Positions 11,414 through 21,895 are shown, counted from the first letter of the stretch. The stretch: DNA of 64,000 nt from Streptomyces californicus (GCF_000717645.1 NZ_JNZZ01000031.1:1-64000); one strand, 5' to 3'. Notes: generated from the letters alone by a model not told the origin. Numbers and translations are program-made.

Positions 11414-12667
11414 ATGACCGTCGCCGCCGCGGCAGCCCCAGAACGCCCCGCCCACCGCGACCCCAACGTCCTGCGCTGGCTCGGCGCGTACACCGCGTCG
11501 ATGATCGGCGACAGCGTCTACTTCATGGCCCTGGCCTGGGCCGCCGCCCGTACCGGCAGCGCTTCCGGCGCCGGCCTGGTCCTCGCCGCGGGATCCCTGC
11601 CGCGCGCTCTGCTGATGCTCGGCGGGGGAGTGCTCGCCGACCGGTTCGGCCCCCGCCGCATCGTCATCGGCAGCGACGCCGCCCGGGCGCTCCTCGTGCT
11701 CGGCCTCGCCGCCGTGCTGTTCCTCACCGGGCCCACCGTGGCCGTCCTGGTGGTCGTCGCCGTGCTCTTCGGCGCGGTCGACGCCCTGTTCCTGCCCGCC
11801 GTCGGAGCGCTCCCGCCCCGGCTCACCGCCCCCGGTCAGCTCGCCCGCGTCCAGGGCCTGCGCGCACTGGCCGCGCGCGGCTCCACGATCATCGGCGCGC
11901 CGATGGGCGGGGTCGCCGTGGCGGCCGGTGGCCCCTCGCTCGCCCTCGCCGCCGCCGGAGTGCTCTTCGCCCTGTCCCTGCCGCTGCTCCTGGGACTGCG
12001 GCTCCGGCCGCTGCCCGCCCCGGCGGTCTCCGACGAGGAGGCCGTAACGAAGGCCCCCCACGCCTGGCACGACCTCGTCGACGGGCTCCGGTACATCCGC
12101 CGCCACCCGCTGCTCGGCCCGCTCATGCTCGTCATCGCCCTCAGCGAGCTCGGCTTCGTCGGACCGCTCAACCTCGGCCTGATCCTGCTCTCCGAACAGC
12201 GCGGCTGGGGCGCCTCCGGCATGGGCTGGATCGTCGCCGGATTCGCCGGCGGAGCGGCCGGCTCCGCCCTGCTCCTCGCTGTCCGGGGCCGGGTGCCGCG
12301 CGCCGGACTGGTGATGGGGGTGCTGGCCCTCGTCGGCGGCGCGGGCATCGCGGCCCTGGCCCAGGTCCCCTCGGTCGCCGCCGCCGCGGCGATCGCCGCG
12401 GGGGTCGGCCTCACGGCCGGCCTGGCCGGCGCGCTGTGCGGCGCCCTCGTCCAGACCGCCGCCGACCCCGCGTACCTGGGCCGGGTCACGTCCGTGTCGA
12501 CGCTCTTCACCTACGCCGTCATCCCGCTGAGCTACCCCGTCACCGGGGCCGCCGTCGCCCTCTGGGGCACCGGGCCGGTGTACACGGTCAGCGCCGCCGT
12601 GTGCGCGGCAGGCGGCGTCCTGGGGCTCGTGCTCACCGTCCTCCGCCGCGCCGAACTGCCCCGCTGA
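11414..12667 (+). CDS. major facilitator superfamily transporter
   Basis: 417 residues, beginning at the ATG preceded by GAGGA seven bases upstream; an in-frame ATG at 11363 falls in the tandem repeat and is less likely. About 12 hydrophobic segments are visible, with the MFS loop motif [17 protein letters not shown] between segments 2 and 3 (about residue 60-76). A basic cytoplasmic loop lies in the middle (about 200-235). It resembles the drug/macrolide-exporter type of MFS. Substrate unknown. Its neighbour regulator suggests inducible export. Confidence 0.88.
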   Translation: MTVAAAAAPERPAHRDPNVLRWLGAYTASMIGDSVYFMALAWAAARTGSASGAGLVLAAGSLPRALLMLGGGVLADRFGPRRIVIGSDAARALLVLGLAAVLFLTGPTVAVLVVVAVLFGAVDALFLPAVGALPPRLTAPGQLARVQGLRALAARGSTIIGAPMGGVAVAAGGPSLALAAAGVLFALSLPLLLGLRLRPLPAPAVSDEEAVTKAPHAWHDLVDGLRYIRRHPLLGPLMLVIALSELGFVGPLNLGLILLSEQRGWGASGMGWIVAGFAGGAAGSALLLAVRGRVPRAGLVMGVLALVGGAGIAALAQVPSVAAAAAIAAGVGLTAGLAGALCGALVQTAADPAYLGRVTSVSTLFTYAVIPLSYPVTGAAVALWGTGPVYTVSAAVCAAGGVLGLVLTVLRRAELPR

Positions 12668-12688
12668 CCCGGCGACCGGCGAGGACGG

Positions 12689-12719
12689 GCCCGGGGCACC
12701 CCGCCCGGTGGCCCCGGGC
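12689..12719. terminator. bidirectional terminator between convergent genes
   Basis: GCCCGGGGC (12689-12697) pairs with GCCCCGGGC (12711-12719). It lies between the MFS stop (12667) and the stop of the minus-strand DinB-like gene (12745), so it can serve both. Confidence 0.6.
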
Positions 12720-12744
12720 GGACCGCAGCCCCGCCGGGGGCGGC

Positions 12745-13377
12745 CTACATCCCCAGCTCCGCCATCCGCAGCCGCTCCACCGCCGACTCCTCGCCCTCCA
12801 CCCGGACGTCCGCCGCGTCCTGCCGCCCGAAGGCGTACAGCAGCAGCTCGCCGGGCTCCCCGGTCACCGTCACCACCGGCGCCCCCTTGTGCGCCACCGC
12901 CGTCTGCCCGTCCGGGCGCCGCAGCACAAGGCCCACCGGGGACCGGCGGCCCAGCAGCCGGGCCGTCCGCTCGGTCCGCGACCAGAGCACGTCGGAGAAG
13001 ACCGGGTCCAGCTCACGCCGCGACCAGTCCGGCTGGGCCCGCCGCACGTCCTCGGTGTGGACGAAGAACTCGACGGTGTTCGCCACCTCGTCGACCTGCT
13101 TGAGGGACAGGGGCGAGAACCGGGGCGGCCCGGTCCGGATCAGCTGGATCAGCTCCTCGTACGGTTTCGCCGCGAACTCCGCCTGCACCCGCTCCAGCCG
13201 GGGCTTCAACGCCCCGACCAGCAGGCCGCCCGCCGCGTCCGCGCGGCGTTCGCGGACCACCACGTGGGCGGCCAGGTCGCGGGTCTTCCAGCCGTCGCAC
13301 AGGGTCGGAGCCCCGGGACCGGCGGCCTCCAACAGATCGGCGAGCAGAAGACGTTCACGCTTCGCATGGGTCGACAT
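12745..13377 (-). CDS. TIGR03085-family DinB-like / maleylpyruvate isomerase-type protein
   Basis: 210 residues. The N-terminal [31 protein letters not shown] is the pattern of the actinobacterial DinB/mycothiol-dependent-enzyme family; the His of LAAHV and the later [14 protein letters not shown] supply likely metal-binding His residues. The C-terminal part (about 140-200) is a small beta-rich domain. Proteins of this kind use or resemble enzymes that use mycothiol, but the reaction is unknown. ATG start; it diverges from hisI with 84 bases between. Confidence 0.85.
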   Translation of the reverse strand: MSTHAKRERLLLADLLEAAGPGAPTLCDGWKTRDLAAHVVVRERRADAAGGLLVGALKPRLERVQAEFAAKPYEELIQLIRTGPPRFSPLSLKQVDEVANTVEFFVHTEDVRRAQPDWSRRELDPVFSDVLWSRTERTARLLGRRSPVGLVLRRPDGQTAVAHKGAPVVTVTGEPGELLLYAFGRQDAADVRVEGEESAVERLRMAELGM

Positions 13378-13461
13378 GTCCGTCAGCGTACGACCGTCAC
13401 CCGGGGTCCGCCCAGTGGACGCCCGCCCGGAGGGGGCGCGCGGTCACGGCACAATGGGCCC

Positions 13462-13842
13462 ATGACGAGCACGCCCGACGCCACGACGCCCGCCGGCGGC
13501 CTGGACCCCGCCATCGCCGCCCGCCTCAAGCGCGGCGCCGACGGTCTGGTCCCCGCCATCGCCCAGCAGTACGACACCGGCGAGGTGCTGATGCTCGGCT
13601 GGATGGACGACGAGGCGCTGCACCGCACCCTCACCACCGGCCGCTGCACCTACTGGTCGCGCAGCCGCCAGGAGTACTGGGTCAAGGGCGACACCTCCGG
13701 CCACGTCCAGCACGTGAAGTCCGTCGCCCTCGACTGCGACGCCGACACCGTGCTGGTCAAGGTCGACCAGACCGGCGCCGCCTGCCACACCGGCGACCGC
13801 ACCTGCTTCGACGCCGACGTCCTGCCCCTCCACGACAGCTAA
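13462..13842 (+). CDS. hisI: phosphoribosyl-AMP cyclohydrolase
   Basis: 126 residues, the HisI domain only, without the HisE pyrophosphohydrolase found fused in enterobacteria. It opens the adenine ring of PR-AMP to give ProFAR. The metal site is intact: CDCDAD-type ligands in [18 protein letters not shown] (about 90-107), and cysteines in [10 protein letters not shown] (about 110-119). ATG start with CACAAT six bases before, a probable leaderless promoter. It is separate from the main his operon and lies nine bases before trpE, so histidine and tryptophan genes are joined here. Confidence 0.95.
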   Translation: MTSTPDATTPAGGLDPAIAARLKRGADGLVPAIAQQYDTGEVLMLGWMDDEALHRTLTTGRCTYWSRSRQEYWVKGDTSGHVQHVKSVALDCDADTVLVKVDQTGAACHTGDRTCFDADVLPLHDS

Positions 13843-13851
13843 GGTCCGGCC

Positions 13852-15345
13852 ATGGATCTCGACACCTTCCGCAAGCTGGCCGTCGACCGGCGCGTCGTCC
13901 CCGTCGGACGCCGCCTGCTCGCCGACGGCGACACCCCGGTCGGCCTGTACCGCAAGCTCGCCGCCGAACGCCCCGGCACCTTCCTCCTGGAATCCGCCGA
14001 GAACGGCCGCACCTGGTCGCGCTACTCCTTCATCGGCGTCCGCAGCGCCGCCACCCTCACCGTCCGCGACGGCGAGGCCCACTGGCTGGGCACCCCGCCC
14101 GTCGGCGTCCCGGTGGCCGGCGACCCGCTGGAGGCGCTGCGCGCCACCGTCGAGACCCTGCACACCCCGCGCGACCTGGTGAGCGACCTGGGCCTGCCGC
14201 CGTTCACCGGCGGCATGGTCGGCTACCTCGGCTACGACGTCGTCCGCCGGCTGGAGAAGATCGGCGAGCACGGCGGCGACGACCTGGCGCTGCCCGAGCT
14301 GACCATGCTCCTCACCTCGGACCTCGCCGTCCTCGACCACCAGAACGGCACCGTCCTGCTGATCGCCAACGCGATCAACCACAACGACCTCGACACCGGG
14401 GTCGACGAGGCGTACGCGGACGCCGTCGCCCGCCTCGACGCGATGGAGCGCGACCTGCGCCGCCCGGTCGAGAACGCCCCCGCCGCCCTGCCCCCCTCCG
14501 AGCTGCCCCCGTACACCGCGCGCTGGGGCGGCGACGCCTACCGGGCCGCCGTGGACGACATCAAGGAGCGCATCCGGGCGGGCGAGGCGTTCCAGGTCGT
14601 CCCCTCCCAGCGGTTCGAGACCCCCTGCACCGCGAGCGCCCTCGACGTCTACCGGGTGCTGCGGGCCACCAACCCGTCCCCGTACATGTACCTCTTCCGC
14701 TTCGACGGGTTCGACGTCGTCGGCTCCAGCCCCGAGGCGCTGGTCAAGGTCGAGGACGGCCGGGCCATGGTCCACCCCATCGCCGGCACCCGGCACCGCG
14801 GCGCCACCCCGCAGGAGGACCAGGCGCTCGCCGAGGAGCTGCTCGCCGACCCCAAGGAGCGCGCCGAGCACCTGATGCTCGTCGACCTCGGCCGCAACGA
14901 CCTGGGGCGGGTCTGCGAACCGGGCAGCGTCGAGGTCGTCGACTTCATGTCCATCGAGCGCTACTCCCACGTGATGCACATCGTCTCCACCGTCACCGGC
15001 CGCGTCACCGAGGACCGCACCGCCTTCGACGTGCTCACCGCCTGCTTCCCCGCCGGCACCCTCTCCGGCGCCCCCAAGCCGCGCGCCATGCAGATCATCG
15101 AGGAGCTGGAGCCGAGCCGCCGGGGTCTGTACGGGGGCTGCGTCGGCTACCTCGACTTCGCCGGGGACTCCGACACCGCCATCGCCATCCGGACCGCCCT
15201 GCTCCGCGACGGGACGGCGTACGTGCAGGCCGGGGCCGGGGTCGTCGCCGACTCCGATCCGGTCGCCGAGGACACCGAGTGCCGCAACAAGGCGGCGGCC
15301 GTGCTCCGCGCCGTCCACACGGCCAACCGCCTCCACGACCGCTGA
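13852..15345 (+). CDS. trpE: anthranilate synthase component I
   Basis: 497 residues, full length for TrpE, which makes anthranilate from chorismate with ammonia supplied by the TrpG subunit (not in this window). The N-terminal [18 protein letters not shown] region holds the tryptophan feedback site. The chorismate-binding domain fills the C-terminal half: [15 protein letters not shown] (about 305), [12 protein letters not shown] (about 344), [15 protein letters not shown] (about 402) and [13 protein letters not shown] near the end. It starts nine bases after hisI and is probably co-transcribed. No trp leader peptide was found. Confidence 0.97.
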   Translation: MDLDTFRKLAVDRRVVPVGRRLLADGDTPVGLYRKLAAERPGTFLLESAENGRTWSRYSFIGVRSAATLTVRDGEAHWLGTPPVGVPVAGDPLEALRATVETLHTPRDLVSDLGLPPFTGGMVGYLGYDVVRRLEKIGEHGGDDLALPELTMLLTSDLAVLDHQNGTVLLIANAINHNDLDTGVDEAYADAVARLDAMERDLRRPVENAPAALPPSELPPYTARWGGDAYRAAVDDIKERIRAGEAFQVVPSQRFETPCTASALDVYRVLRATNPSPYMYLFRFDGFDVVGSSPEALVKVEDGRAMVHPIAGTRHRGATPQEDQALAEELLADPKERAEHLMLVDLGRNDLGRVCEPGSVEVVDFMSIERYSHVMHIVSTVTGRVTEDRTAFDVLTACFPAGTLSGAPKPRAMQIIEELEPSRRGLYGGCVGYLDFAGDSDTAIAIRTALLRDGTAYVQAGAGVVADSDPVAEDTECRNKAAAVLRAVHTANRLHDR

Positions 15346-15532
15346 GCCGACGGGAAACCGGCCCGATCCGTGGCTCCGGGGCATGCGGGGGCCCTGGCCG
15401 CCTCCACGACCGCCGAGCCGACGAGGGCCCCGGCCCGTTCCATGACTCCGGGGCCGGCGGGGCCCCCGGCCGGCCCACGTCACAGAACGGGCCGGCGGGG
15501 GCGCCCGGCCGCCTCCACGACCGCCGAACCGG
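15327..15532. repeat. three dispersed copies of the trpE 3' end
   Basis: CCGCCTCCACGACCGC followed by TGAGCCGACG is the last coding stretch and stop of trpE (15327-15352). Close copies occur at about 15396-15423 and 15507-15532, with the stop-containing TGAGCC changed to CGAGCC and CGAACC. The spacer also repeats a GGCTCCGGGGC-like segment. The rest of the 200-base gap shows no gene. Confidence 0.75.
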
Positions 15533-15550
15533 TAGGGGATAGTGGAAGGC

Positions 15551-16213
15551 GTGAGTGCTGCCCCCGTACCCCAGCCCCGAACCGCCGACCCCGACCCCGC
15601 CTCCGGCGCCGCGTCCGACCGGGCCGGGAGCCGCCGCAGTCTCGCGGCCGCCCTGTTCCTCGGCGCGGTCGGCGCGGCCGTCGTCCTCCTCGCCTCCGGG
15701 CAGATCTGGGTCGAGGGCGACGCGGCCACCGCCGGCGGCGCCTTCCCGCTCTCCGTCGACGGCCGGGACGTCACCGGCGTCCCGGCCGCCCTGGCCGTGG
15801 TCGGCCTCGCCGCCCTGGTCGCCGTCTTCGCCGTTCGCGGCGTGGGGCGCCTGACGGTCGCCGCCCTGCTCGCCCTCAGCGGTCTGGGAGCCACCGTCAG
15901 CGCGTGGGCCGGAGCGTCCGACAGCTCGGCCCTCGACGACGAGGCCGCCCGCTCCACCGGCGACACCGCGGCCACCGTCGACGCGCTCAGCCACACCGGC
16001 TGGCCGATCGTCGCGGCCGCCGGCGGCCTGCTGATCCTGCTGGCCGGACTCCTCGCCCTGCGCTACGGCTCCCGCTGGCCCGCCATGTCCGGGAAGTACG
16101 AGCGCGACGGCACCCCCCGCCCCGGCCGGGCGCCCCGCACCGCCCCCGACCCGGACCGCCCCGAGGACCTGTGGAAGGCCCTGGACCGGGGCGAGGACCC
16201 GACGCGCGGGTGA
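15551..16213 (+). CDS. tryptophan-region membrane protein (TIGR02234/Trp_oprn_chp family)
   Basis: About 220 residues with four membrane segments: LAAALFLGAVGAAVVLLAS, GVPAALAVVGLAALVAVFAV, LTVAALLALSGLGATVSAW and WPIVAAAGGLLILLAGLLAL. A GQIWVEG motif after the first segment and DLWKALDRGEDPT at the C-terminal end are hallmarks of the family found beside trpE in actinomycetes. GATAGT seven bases before the GTG at 15551 suggests a leaderless start; GTG at 15542 is the alternative. Function unknown; a link to tryptophan is by context only. Confidence 0.85.
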   Translation: MSAAPVPQPRTADPDPASGAASDRAGSRRSLAAALFLGAVGAAVVLLASGQIWVEGDAATAGGAFPLSVDGRDVTGVPAALAVVGLAALVAVFAVRGVGRLTVAALLALSGLGATVSAWAGASDSSALDDEAARSTGDTAATVDALSHTGWPIVAAAGGLLILLAGLLALRYGSRWPAMSGKYERDGTPRPGRAPRTAPDPDRPEDLWKALDRGEDPTRG

Positions 16214-16325
16214 CCCCAGGTCACCCCCCGTACGCCCCGTACGGGACAATGGCAGCGAGCCGCCCCCGGGCGGCGGCCACACGCATCAGCGTCACCCACG
16301 GCGCAACACCAACGAGGAGCAACTC

Positions 16326-16577
16326 ATGGCGGGCACGAGCCACGGACACACCCCGGCCGCCTGGACCGGTGTCATCATCTCGTTCATCGGCTTCTGCGTC
16401 GCAGGCGTCTTCATGGTCGCGGCCAACCCGCTCGGCTTCTGGGCCGGCATCGCCGTGATCTTCGCCGGTGGCCTCGTGGGTCTCGCCATGAAGGCCGCGG
16501 GACTCGGCATGCCGAAGGAGTCGGCCGAGCTGGTCGAGGCCCGGGCGCGCGCCGGACGGGCGCAGACCTCCCACTGA
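16326..16577 (+). CDS. HGxxPAAW-family small membrane protein
   Basis: 83 residues. The N-terminal SHGHTPAAWTG is the motif that names this actinobacterial family. Two hydrophobic segments follow (VIISFIGFCVAGVFMVA and FWAGIAVIFAGGLVGLAMKAAG). The tail is charged. ATG with GAGGAG nine bases upstream. GACAAT at 16245-16250 may be the promoter, and GGTGACC-CCA-GGTCACC at about 16209-16225 could close the previous transcript. Function unknown. Confidence 0.88.
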   Translation: MAGTSHGHTPAAWTGVIISFIGFCVAGVFMVAANPLGFWAGIAVIFAGGLVGLAMKAAGLGMPKESAELVEARARAGRAQTSH

Positions 16578-16612
16578 CCCGGCCGCCGGCCCGTCCCGGC
16601 GCCGACACGCGC

Positions 16613-16643
16613 AAGGCGCGGCCCGGCACCGGGCCGCGCCTTT
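16613..16643 (+). terminator. strong intrinsic terminator
   Basis: AAGGCGCGGCCCGG (16613-16626) pairs perfectly with CCGGGCCGCGCCTT (16629-16642) over a two-base loop and is followed by T. It lies 36 bases after the HGxxPAAW gene. Confidence 0.85.
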
Positions 16644-16669
16644 CCGCGTCCTCGGGGGACAATCGGCGG

Positions 16670-17275
16670 GTGGACGCCTCGCCGAACCCCTCCGCCGCCC
16701 AGCCGGACCCCACCGCCTCTTCCCGGCCCCGAACCGGCCCCGACCCGGCCCGCCCGGAGAGCGCGCGGCGGGGCGTGGGCCCCTGGAACATGCCGCCGAC
16801 GGTCTGCCCGACCCCGGACGGGACGCCGGCCCGGGTCCCGGACGCGTACCCGAGCCCGCCCCCGGCCCCGGACGCCCCGGGCCGCCTCCGCCGTATCGCC
16901 GTCCCGGCGGGGGTCTTCGCAGCGGTCGCCGGGGCCTTCGCGTACGTCGGCGCCGTGGACCCCAACGAGGGCGGGCACTACCCCGTCTGCCCGCTCCTGC
17001 GGCTGACCGGCGTCCTCTGCCCCGGCTGCGGCGGACTGCGCAGCGCCCACGCCTTCATCACCGGCGACCTCGGCGCGGCGCTCTCCGCCAACGCGATCGC
17101 CACCGTCGGCTACGTCGTCTTCGCCGCCGTCTGGGTCCTCTGGCTGGTGAGGTCGTGGCGCGGCCGGCCGCTGCGGCTCGCTCTCGCGCCCGCCCACTGG
17201 TGGGCGGTGGGCGCCGTCCTGGCCGTCTTCACCGTCGTCCGGAATCTGCCGTTCGGCTCGGCGCTGGCCCCCTGA
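16670..17275 (+). CDS. DUF2752-domain membrane protein
   Basis: 201 residues. The first 70 are Pro-rich and disordered. The domain has CPLLRLTGVLCPGCGGLRSAHAFITG (about 104-129; shown here as two parts around the CPGCGG core), the DUF2752 signature, and three membrane segments around it. The cysteines could bind a metal or form disulfides. GTG start; GACAAT at 16658-16663 is six bases before it, which suggests a leaderless mRNA. Function unknown. Confidence 0.8.
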   Translation: MDASPNPSAAQPDPTASSRPRTGPDPARPESARRGVGPWNMPPTVCPTPDGTPARVPDAYPSPPPAPDAPGRLRRIAVPAGVFAAVAGAFAYVGAVDPNEGGHYPVCPLLRLTGVLCPGCGGLRSAHAFITGDLGAALSANAIATVGYVVFAAVWVLWLVRSWRGRPLRLALAPAHWWAVGAVLAVFTVVRNLPFGSALAP

Positions 17276-17413
17276 AACGGCCGCGTCGCCCGTCCCCGAT
17301 GCCCAGGTAGTGGGACGGGGCGTGGCCGGATGCGGGCTGCGGGCCCCGCTGCGGATACCATCGGTACGGCTGATCCTGTTCCCTCATCACCGTTCCGGAA
17401 GGGGGCCGCTCGC

Positions 17414-18223
17414 GTGAGTGTGCTCGACGAGATCATCGACGGCGTCCGCGCCGACCTCGCGGAGCGGCAGGCGCGCGTCAGCCTCGACGAGCTGAAGGAG
17501 CGCGCCGCCCGCGCCCCCCAGGCGAAGGACGGAGTCGCCGCCCTGCGCGGCGAGGGCGTCACCGTCATCTGCGAGGTCAAGCGCTCGTCCCCGTCCAAGG
17601 GGGCCCTGGCCGCCATCGCGGACCCCGCCGCGCTCGCCGCGGACTACGAGGCGGGCGGCGCGTCCGTCATCTCGGTCCTCACCGAGGAGCGCCGCTTCGG
17701 CGGCTCCCTCGCCGACCTGGAGGCCGTCCGCGCCAAGGTCGACATCCCGGTCCTGCGCAAGGACTTCATCGTCACCTCCTACCAGCTGTGGGAGGCCCGC
17801 GCCTACGGCGCCGACCTCGCCCTGCTGATCGTCGCCGCCCTCGACCAGGAGGCCCTGGTCTCGCTGATCGAGCGGGCCGAGTCGATCGGGCTCACCCCGC
17901 TCGTCGAGGCGCACGACGAGGAGGAGGCGGAGCGCGCCCTGGACGCCGGAGCCAAGATCATCGGCGTCAACGCGCGCAACCTCAAGGACCTCAAGGTCGA
18001 CCGCTCCACCTTCGAGCGCGTCGCCCCCGAGATCCCCGACCACATCGTCAAGGTGGCCGAGTCCGGCGTCCGCGGCCCGCACGACCTGATCGCGTACGCC
18101 AACGCCGGCGCCGACGCCGTCCTGGTCGGCGAGTCCCTGGTCACCGGCCGCGACCCGCGCGCCGCCGTCGCCGACCTGGTCGCCGCGGGCGCCCACCCGG
18201 CGCTCCGCCACGGCCGCGGCTGA
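17414..18223 (+). CDS. trpC: indole-3-glycerol phosphate synthase
   Basis: 269 residues, full length. It closes the indole ring from CdRP, the product of PriA acting as Trp[12 protein letters not shown] (about residue 53) holds the catalytic lysine and the phosphate loop, RKDFIV (about 116) the second lysine, and [12 protein letters not shown] (about 184) the Asn and Arg. The GTG start is preceded by GGAAGGGGG. TACCAT at 17356-17361 is a possible -10 box. It leads the trpC-trpM-trpB-trpA operon. Confidence 0.96.
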   Translation: MSVLDEIIDGVRADLAERQARVSLDELKERAARAPQAKDGVAALRGEGVTVICEVKRSSPSKGALAAIADPAALAADYEAGGASVISVLTEERRFGGSLADLEAVRAKVDIPVLRKDFIVTSYQLWEARAYGADLALLIVAALDQEALVSLIERAESIGLTPLVEAHDEEEAERALDAGAKIIGVNARNLKDLKVDRSTFERVAPEIPDHIVKVAESGVRGPHDLIAYANAGADAVLVGESLVTGRDPRAAVADLVAAGAHPALRHGRG

Positions 18224-18239
18224 CCGGAGCCCCACGACC

Positions 18240-18452
18240 ATGACCGACCGCCCCCCGCACCGCACCCGGCCCGGCCTCCGCCGCGCCGCGGTGCCGGTCC
18301 GCGACCCGCACGCCCCGCTGGCGCGCGGGTGCCGGCCGCGCGGCTGCCGCGCCCCCGCCCGGCGCGTGCACGGCCGGCGGGTGCGGTACGTCATCGGCGA
18401 CGAGCCCGGCCAGGTCAACGGGATGCGATGGCGCACGGGCTCCGCGCCGTAG
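18240..18452 (+). CDS. trpM: small trp-operon protein TrpM
   Basis: 70 residues, very rich in Arg and Pro, lying between trpC and trpB in the place where S. coelicolor carries trpM. There TrpM is reported to modulate tryptophan synthesis and development. Here the C-terminal part, VRYVIGDEPGQVNGMRWRTG, is the least biased and probably the functional part. ATG is preceded by CCGGAG at about 12 bases. The call rests on position and size more than on sequence. A 139-base gap with a possible -10 (TACGGT near 18550) then leads to trpB. Confidence 0.7.
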   Translation: MTDRPPHRTRPGLRRAAVPVRDPHAPLARGCRPRGCRAPARRVHGRRVRYVIGDEPGQVNGMRWRTGSAP

Positions 18453-18591
18453 CGAGCCCCGGCCGACGTACCGCACCACCCCCTTCCCGTACGTACGACC
18501 GCACCACCGTGACCGGACGCCGGTCGCGGCGGCGCTCGCTGCTCCGCGCATACGGTGAACCCATCCGTCGCCCTGCCCAGGAGTACGCAGC

Positions 18592-19878
18592 ATGTCGTCC
18601 GACTTCTTCGTTCCGGATCCCGAGGGTCTGATCCCCAGCGCCGAGGGCTATTTCGGCGCCTACGGCGGAAAGTTCATCCCGGAGGCGCTCGTCGCCGCCG
18701 TGGACGAGGTCGCCGTCGAGTACGACAAGGCCAAGGCGGACCCCGCCTTCGCCGCCGAGCTCAACGAGCTGATGGTGAACTACACGGGCCGCCCCAGCGC
18801 CCTGACCGAGGTCCCGCGCTTCGCCGAGCACGCCGGCGGCGCCCGGATCTTCCTCAAGCGCGAGGACCTGAACCACACCGGCTCGCACAAGATCAACAAC
18901 GTGCTGGGCCAGGCGCTCCTCACCAAGCGCATGGGCAAGACCCGCGTCATCGCCGAGACCGGGGCCGGCCAGCACGGCGTCGCCACCGCGACCGCCTGCG
19001 CCCTCTTCGGCCTCGACTGCACCATCTACATGGGTGAGATCGACACCCGGCGCCAGGCGCTCAACGTGGCCCGGATGCGGATGCTCGGCGCCGAGGTCGT
19101 CGCGGTGAAGTCCGGATCGCGGACCCTGAAGGACGCCATCAACGAGGCGTTCCGCGACTGGGTCGCCAACGTGGACCGCACGCACTACCTCTTCGGCACG
19201 GTCGCGGGCCCGCACCCCTTCCCCGCGATGGTCCGCGACTTCCACCGGGTCATCGGCGTCGAGGCCCGCCGCCAGCTCCTGGAGCGCACCGGCCGCCTCC
19301 CCGACGCGGCGGTCGCCTGCGTCGGCGGCGGCTCCAACGCCATCGGCCTCTTCCACGCCTTCATCCCCGACTCCGACGTCCGCCTGGTCGGCTGCGAACC
19401 GGCCGGGCACGGCGTGGAGACCGGCGAGCACGCGGCGACCCTCACCGCCGGGGAACCGGGCATCCTGCACGGCTCGCGCTCCTACGTCCTCCAGGACGAC
19501 GAGGGCCAGATCACCGAGCCGTACTCCATCTCGGCCGGTCTGGACTACCCGGGCATCGGCCCGGAGCACTCCTACCTCAAGGACGTGGGACGCGGCGAGT
19601 ACCGCGCGGTCACCGACGAGGCGGCCATGGGGGCCCTGCGGCTGCTCTCCCGCACCGAGGGCATCATCCCGGCCATCGAGAGCGCCCACGCCCTCGCCGG
19701 CGCCCTGGACCTCGGCGAGGAGCTGGGCCCGGACGGGCTGATCCTGGTCAACCTGTCCGGCCGGGGCGACAAGGACATGGACACCGCGGCCCGCTACTTC
19801 GGGCTGTACGACACCGACGCCGCCGTCGAGGCGGACGCCGGAAGCGACCGCGCCGAGATCGAGGGGGACGCCAAGTGA
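18592..19878 (+). CDS. trpB: tryptophan synthase beta subunit
   Basis: 428 residues. PLP enzyme that joins indole with serine. The PLP lysine is in [15 protein letters not shown] (about residue 101), followed by [15 protein letters not shown]. The phosphate-binding GGGSNAIG is at about 244. This is the TrpB1 type that pairs with TrpA: it has [13 protein letters not shown] and [16 protein letters not shown] preceded by AGGAG. The stop overlaps the trpA GTG (GTGA), fitting an alpha2-beta2 complex made in equal amounts. Confidence 0.97.
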   Translation: MSSDFFVPDPEGLIPSAEGYFGAYGGKFIPEALVAAVDEVAVEYDKAKADPAFAAELNELMVNYTGRPSALTEVPRFAEHAGGARIFLKREDLNHTGSHKINNVLGQALLTKRMGKTRVIAETGAGQHGVATATACALFGLDCTIYMGEIDTRRQALNVARMRMLGAEVVAVKSGSRTLKDAINEAFRDWVANVDRTHYLFGTVAGPHPFPAMVRDFHRVIGVEARRQLLERTGRLPDAAVACVGGGSNAIGLFHAFIPDSDVRLVGCEPAGHGVETGEHAATLTAGEPGILHGSRSYVLQDDEGQITEPYSISAGLDYPGIGPEHSYLKDVGRGEYRAVTDEAAMGALRLLSRTEGIIPAIESAHALAGALDLGEELGPDGLILVNLSGRGDKDMDTAARYFGLYDTDAAVEADAGSDRAEIEGDAK

Positions 19879-20687
19879 GCGGCAACATCGAGCTGTTGAA
19901 CACCACCCTCGCCGCCGCGAAGGCGGCGGACCGGGCGGCTCTCATCGCCTACCTCCCGGCCGGCTTCCCGACCGTGGACGGCGGGATCGAGGCGGTCAAG
20001 GCCGTCGTCGCGGGCGGCGCGGACATCGTCGAGGTCGGGCTCCCGCACAGCGACCCCGTCCTCGACGGCCCCGTCATCCAGACCGCCGACGACATCGCCC
20101 TGCGCGGCGGCGTCCGCATCGCCGACGTGATGCGCACGGTCCGCGAGGCGTACGAGGCCACCGGCGTCCCGATCCTCGTCATGACCTACTGGAACCCCAT
20201 CGACCGCTACGGCGTCGAGCGGTTCACCGCCGAGCTGGCCGAGGCGGGCGGCGCCGGGTGCATCCTGCCCGACCTGCCGGTCCAGGAGTCCGCGCTGTGG
20301 CGCGAGCACGCCGAGAAGCACGGGCTCGCCACCGTCTTCGTGGTCGCGCCCAGCAGCCAGGACGCCCGCCTCGCCACCATCACGGCGGCCGGCAGCGGTT
20401 TCGTCTACGCCGCGTCCCTGATGGGCGTCACCGGCACCCGCGCCTCCGTCGGCGCCCAGGCCCAGAACCTGGTGGAGCGCACCCGCGCCACCACCGACAC
20501 CCCGGTCTGCGTCGGCCTCGGCGTCTCCGACGCGGCGCAGGCCGCCGAGGTCGCCGGGTTCGCGGACGGGGTGATCGTCGGATCCGCGTTCGTCAAGGCC
20601 ATGCTGGACGCGCCCGACGAGGCGGCCGGTCTCGCCGCCGTCCGCTCCCTCGCGGGCGAACTGGCCGAAGGCGTTCGAAAGCGCTGA
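19875..20687 (+). CDS. trpA: tryptophan synthase alpha subunit
   Basis: 270 residues. It splits indole-3-glycerol phosphate to indole, which passes to TrpB. The catalytic Glu and Asp are in [18 protein letters not shown] (about residue 50-66). [14 protein letters not shown] (about 105) and GSAFVKAM near the C-terminus are typical. GTG start overlapping trpB. It closes the operon and is followed by a hairpin. Confidence 0.97.
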   Translation: MSGNIELLNTTLAAAKAADRAALIAYLPAGFPTVDGGIEAVKAVVAGGADIVEVGLPHSDPVLDGPVIQTADDIALRGGVRIADVMRTVREAYEATGVPILVMTYWNPIDRYGVERFTAELAEAGGAGCILPDLPVQESALWREHAEKHGLATVFVVAPSSQDARLATITAAGSGFVYAASLMGVTGTRASVGAQAQNLVERTRATTDTPVCVGLGVSDAAQAAEVAGFADGVIVGSAFVKAMLDAPDEAAGLAAVRSLAGELAEGVRKR

Positions 20688-20720
20688 CCCCTCGCATCAC
20701 CCGAACGGATGGATTGTGGA

Positions 20721-20748
20721 CCGGGGAGGCGTGCCGACGCCTCCCCGG
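20721..20748 (+). terminator. terminator of the trpCMBA operon
   Basis: CCGGGGAGGCG (20721-20731) pairs perfectly with CGCCTCCCCGG (20738-20748) over a six-base loop, then TTCGTT. It sits 33 bases after trpA and argues against the next gene starting at an earlier in-frame GTG (20716). Confidence 0.8.
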
Positions 20749-20763
20749 TTCGTTCCCCCGGGT

Positions 20764-21723
20764 GTGAGCGACAAGATCCCTGAGGGAAACAGAAGCGCGC
20801 GTGAGCGCCTGGCTCGGCAGCGCGAGCAGGAGAAGGGGCGCGAGAAGCGCCGCCGGACGCTGATCGTCGCCTCGGCCGTGGTCGGGGTGCTCGCCCTGGC
20901 CGCCGTGGTCGGCCTGATCGCGGCCAACGTGAGCAAGGACGGCGGCGAGGACACCGCGTCCGGACCCGCCATCGCCCCGTCCGGGGCCTCCGGCGAGGAC
21001 GCCCTGACCCTGCCGGTCGGCGCGGCCGACGCCCCGTCCACCCTCACCATCTGGGAGGACTTCCGCTGCCCCGTCTGCGCCCAGTTCGAGAACGCGCTGC
21101 GGGACACCGTCTCGGAGCTGGTGAACGACGGGCAGGTCAGGGTGGAGTACCACCTGGCCACGATCATCGACGGCAATCTCGGCGGCTCCGGATCGCTGCG
21201 CGCCGCCAACGCCGCCGCCTGCGCCCAGGACGCCGGCAAGTTCGCGCCGTACCACGACGTCCTCTTCAGCAACCAGCCGCCCGAGCCGGACGACGCCTAC
21301 GGCAAGAACAGCCGGCTCATCGAGCTGGCCGGGAAGGTCCAGGGGCTCGACACGCCGGAGTTCCGCAGCTGTGTGGAGGACGGCGACCACGACAGCTGGG
21401 TGAAGAAGTCCGACACCGCGTTCCGTAAGGGCGGCTTCCAGGGCACGCCGACCGTCCTGCTCAACGGGGAGTCGGTCTTCCCGAGCAAGGACGGCGAGCA
21501 GATCTCCCCGGCGGCCCTGAAGAAGTGGATCCTCGCGGCCAACAAGGGCAAGAAGCCGGGCACCGCCGCCCCGTCCGACCCGGACGCCCCGGCCCCGTCG
21601 TCCGCCGCCTCCTCGTCCGCGTCGCCGGAGGGATCGGCCACCGCCGACGGGTCCGCCACCCCGTCCCCGCAGGGCGACGGACCGGCGGACCCGGCCGCAC
21701 CGTCGTCGGCCGCCGGTTCCTGA
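20764..21723 (+). CDS. membrane-anchored DsbA-like thioredoxin-fold protein
   Basis: 319 residues. A basic N-terminal part (RERLARQREQEKGREKRRR) is followed by one membrane segment at about 35-58, so the rest faces the outside. The thioredoxin-like domain (about 80-270) has the active-site pair in WEDFRCPVCAQFE (Cys about 102 and 105) and the cis-proline region in FQGTPTVLLNG. A Ser/Ala/Pro-rich tail follows. It probably oxidises or isomerises disulfides in exported proteins. GTG at 20764 is chosen since an earlier GTG falls before the terminator. Confidence 0.88.
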   Translation: MSDKIPEGNRSARERLARQREQEKGREKRRRTLIVASAVVGVLALAAVVGLIAANVSKDGGEDTASGPAIAPSGASGEDALTLPVGAADAPSTLTIWEDFRCPVCAQFENALRDTVSELVNDGQVRVEYHLATIIDGNLGGSGSLRAANAAACAQDAGKFAPYHDVLFSNQPPEPDDAYGKNSRLIELAGKVQGLDTPEFRSCVEDGDHDSWVKKSDTAFRKGGFQGTPTVLLNGESVFPSKDGEQISPAALKKWILAANKGKKPGTAAPSDPDAPAPSSAASSSASPEGSATADGSATPSPQGDGPADPAAPSSAAGS

Positions 21724-21895
21724 CCGGGCTCCGGCCTCGTTCCCGACGGGGCTCCGGAGGCGGTCCGCACCGGGGCCCGGACGTGGCTCGCGGCGGGCCC
21801 GGGGCCTCCTTCCCGCCGGGGCCCGGGGCCGCTCCGGGCGGATCCCGGGCCCGCCTCCCGGCGCGGTCCTCGTTACCCAGACGTTGCCGGGTGGC

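Noticed and set aside
17276..17413. Trp attenuator leader peptide before trpC
   Set aside because: Two TGG codons occur in one frame, but there is no start codon and no alternative hairpins.
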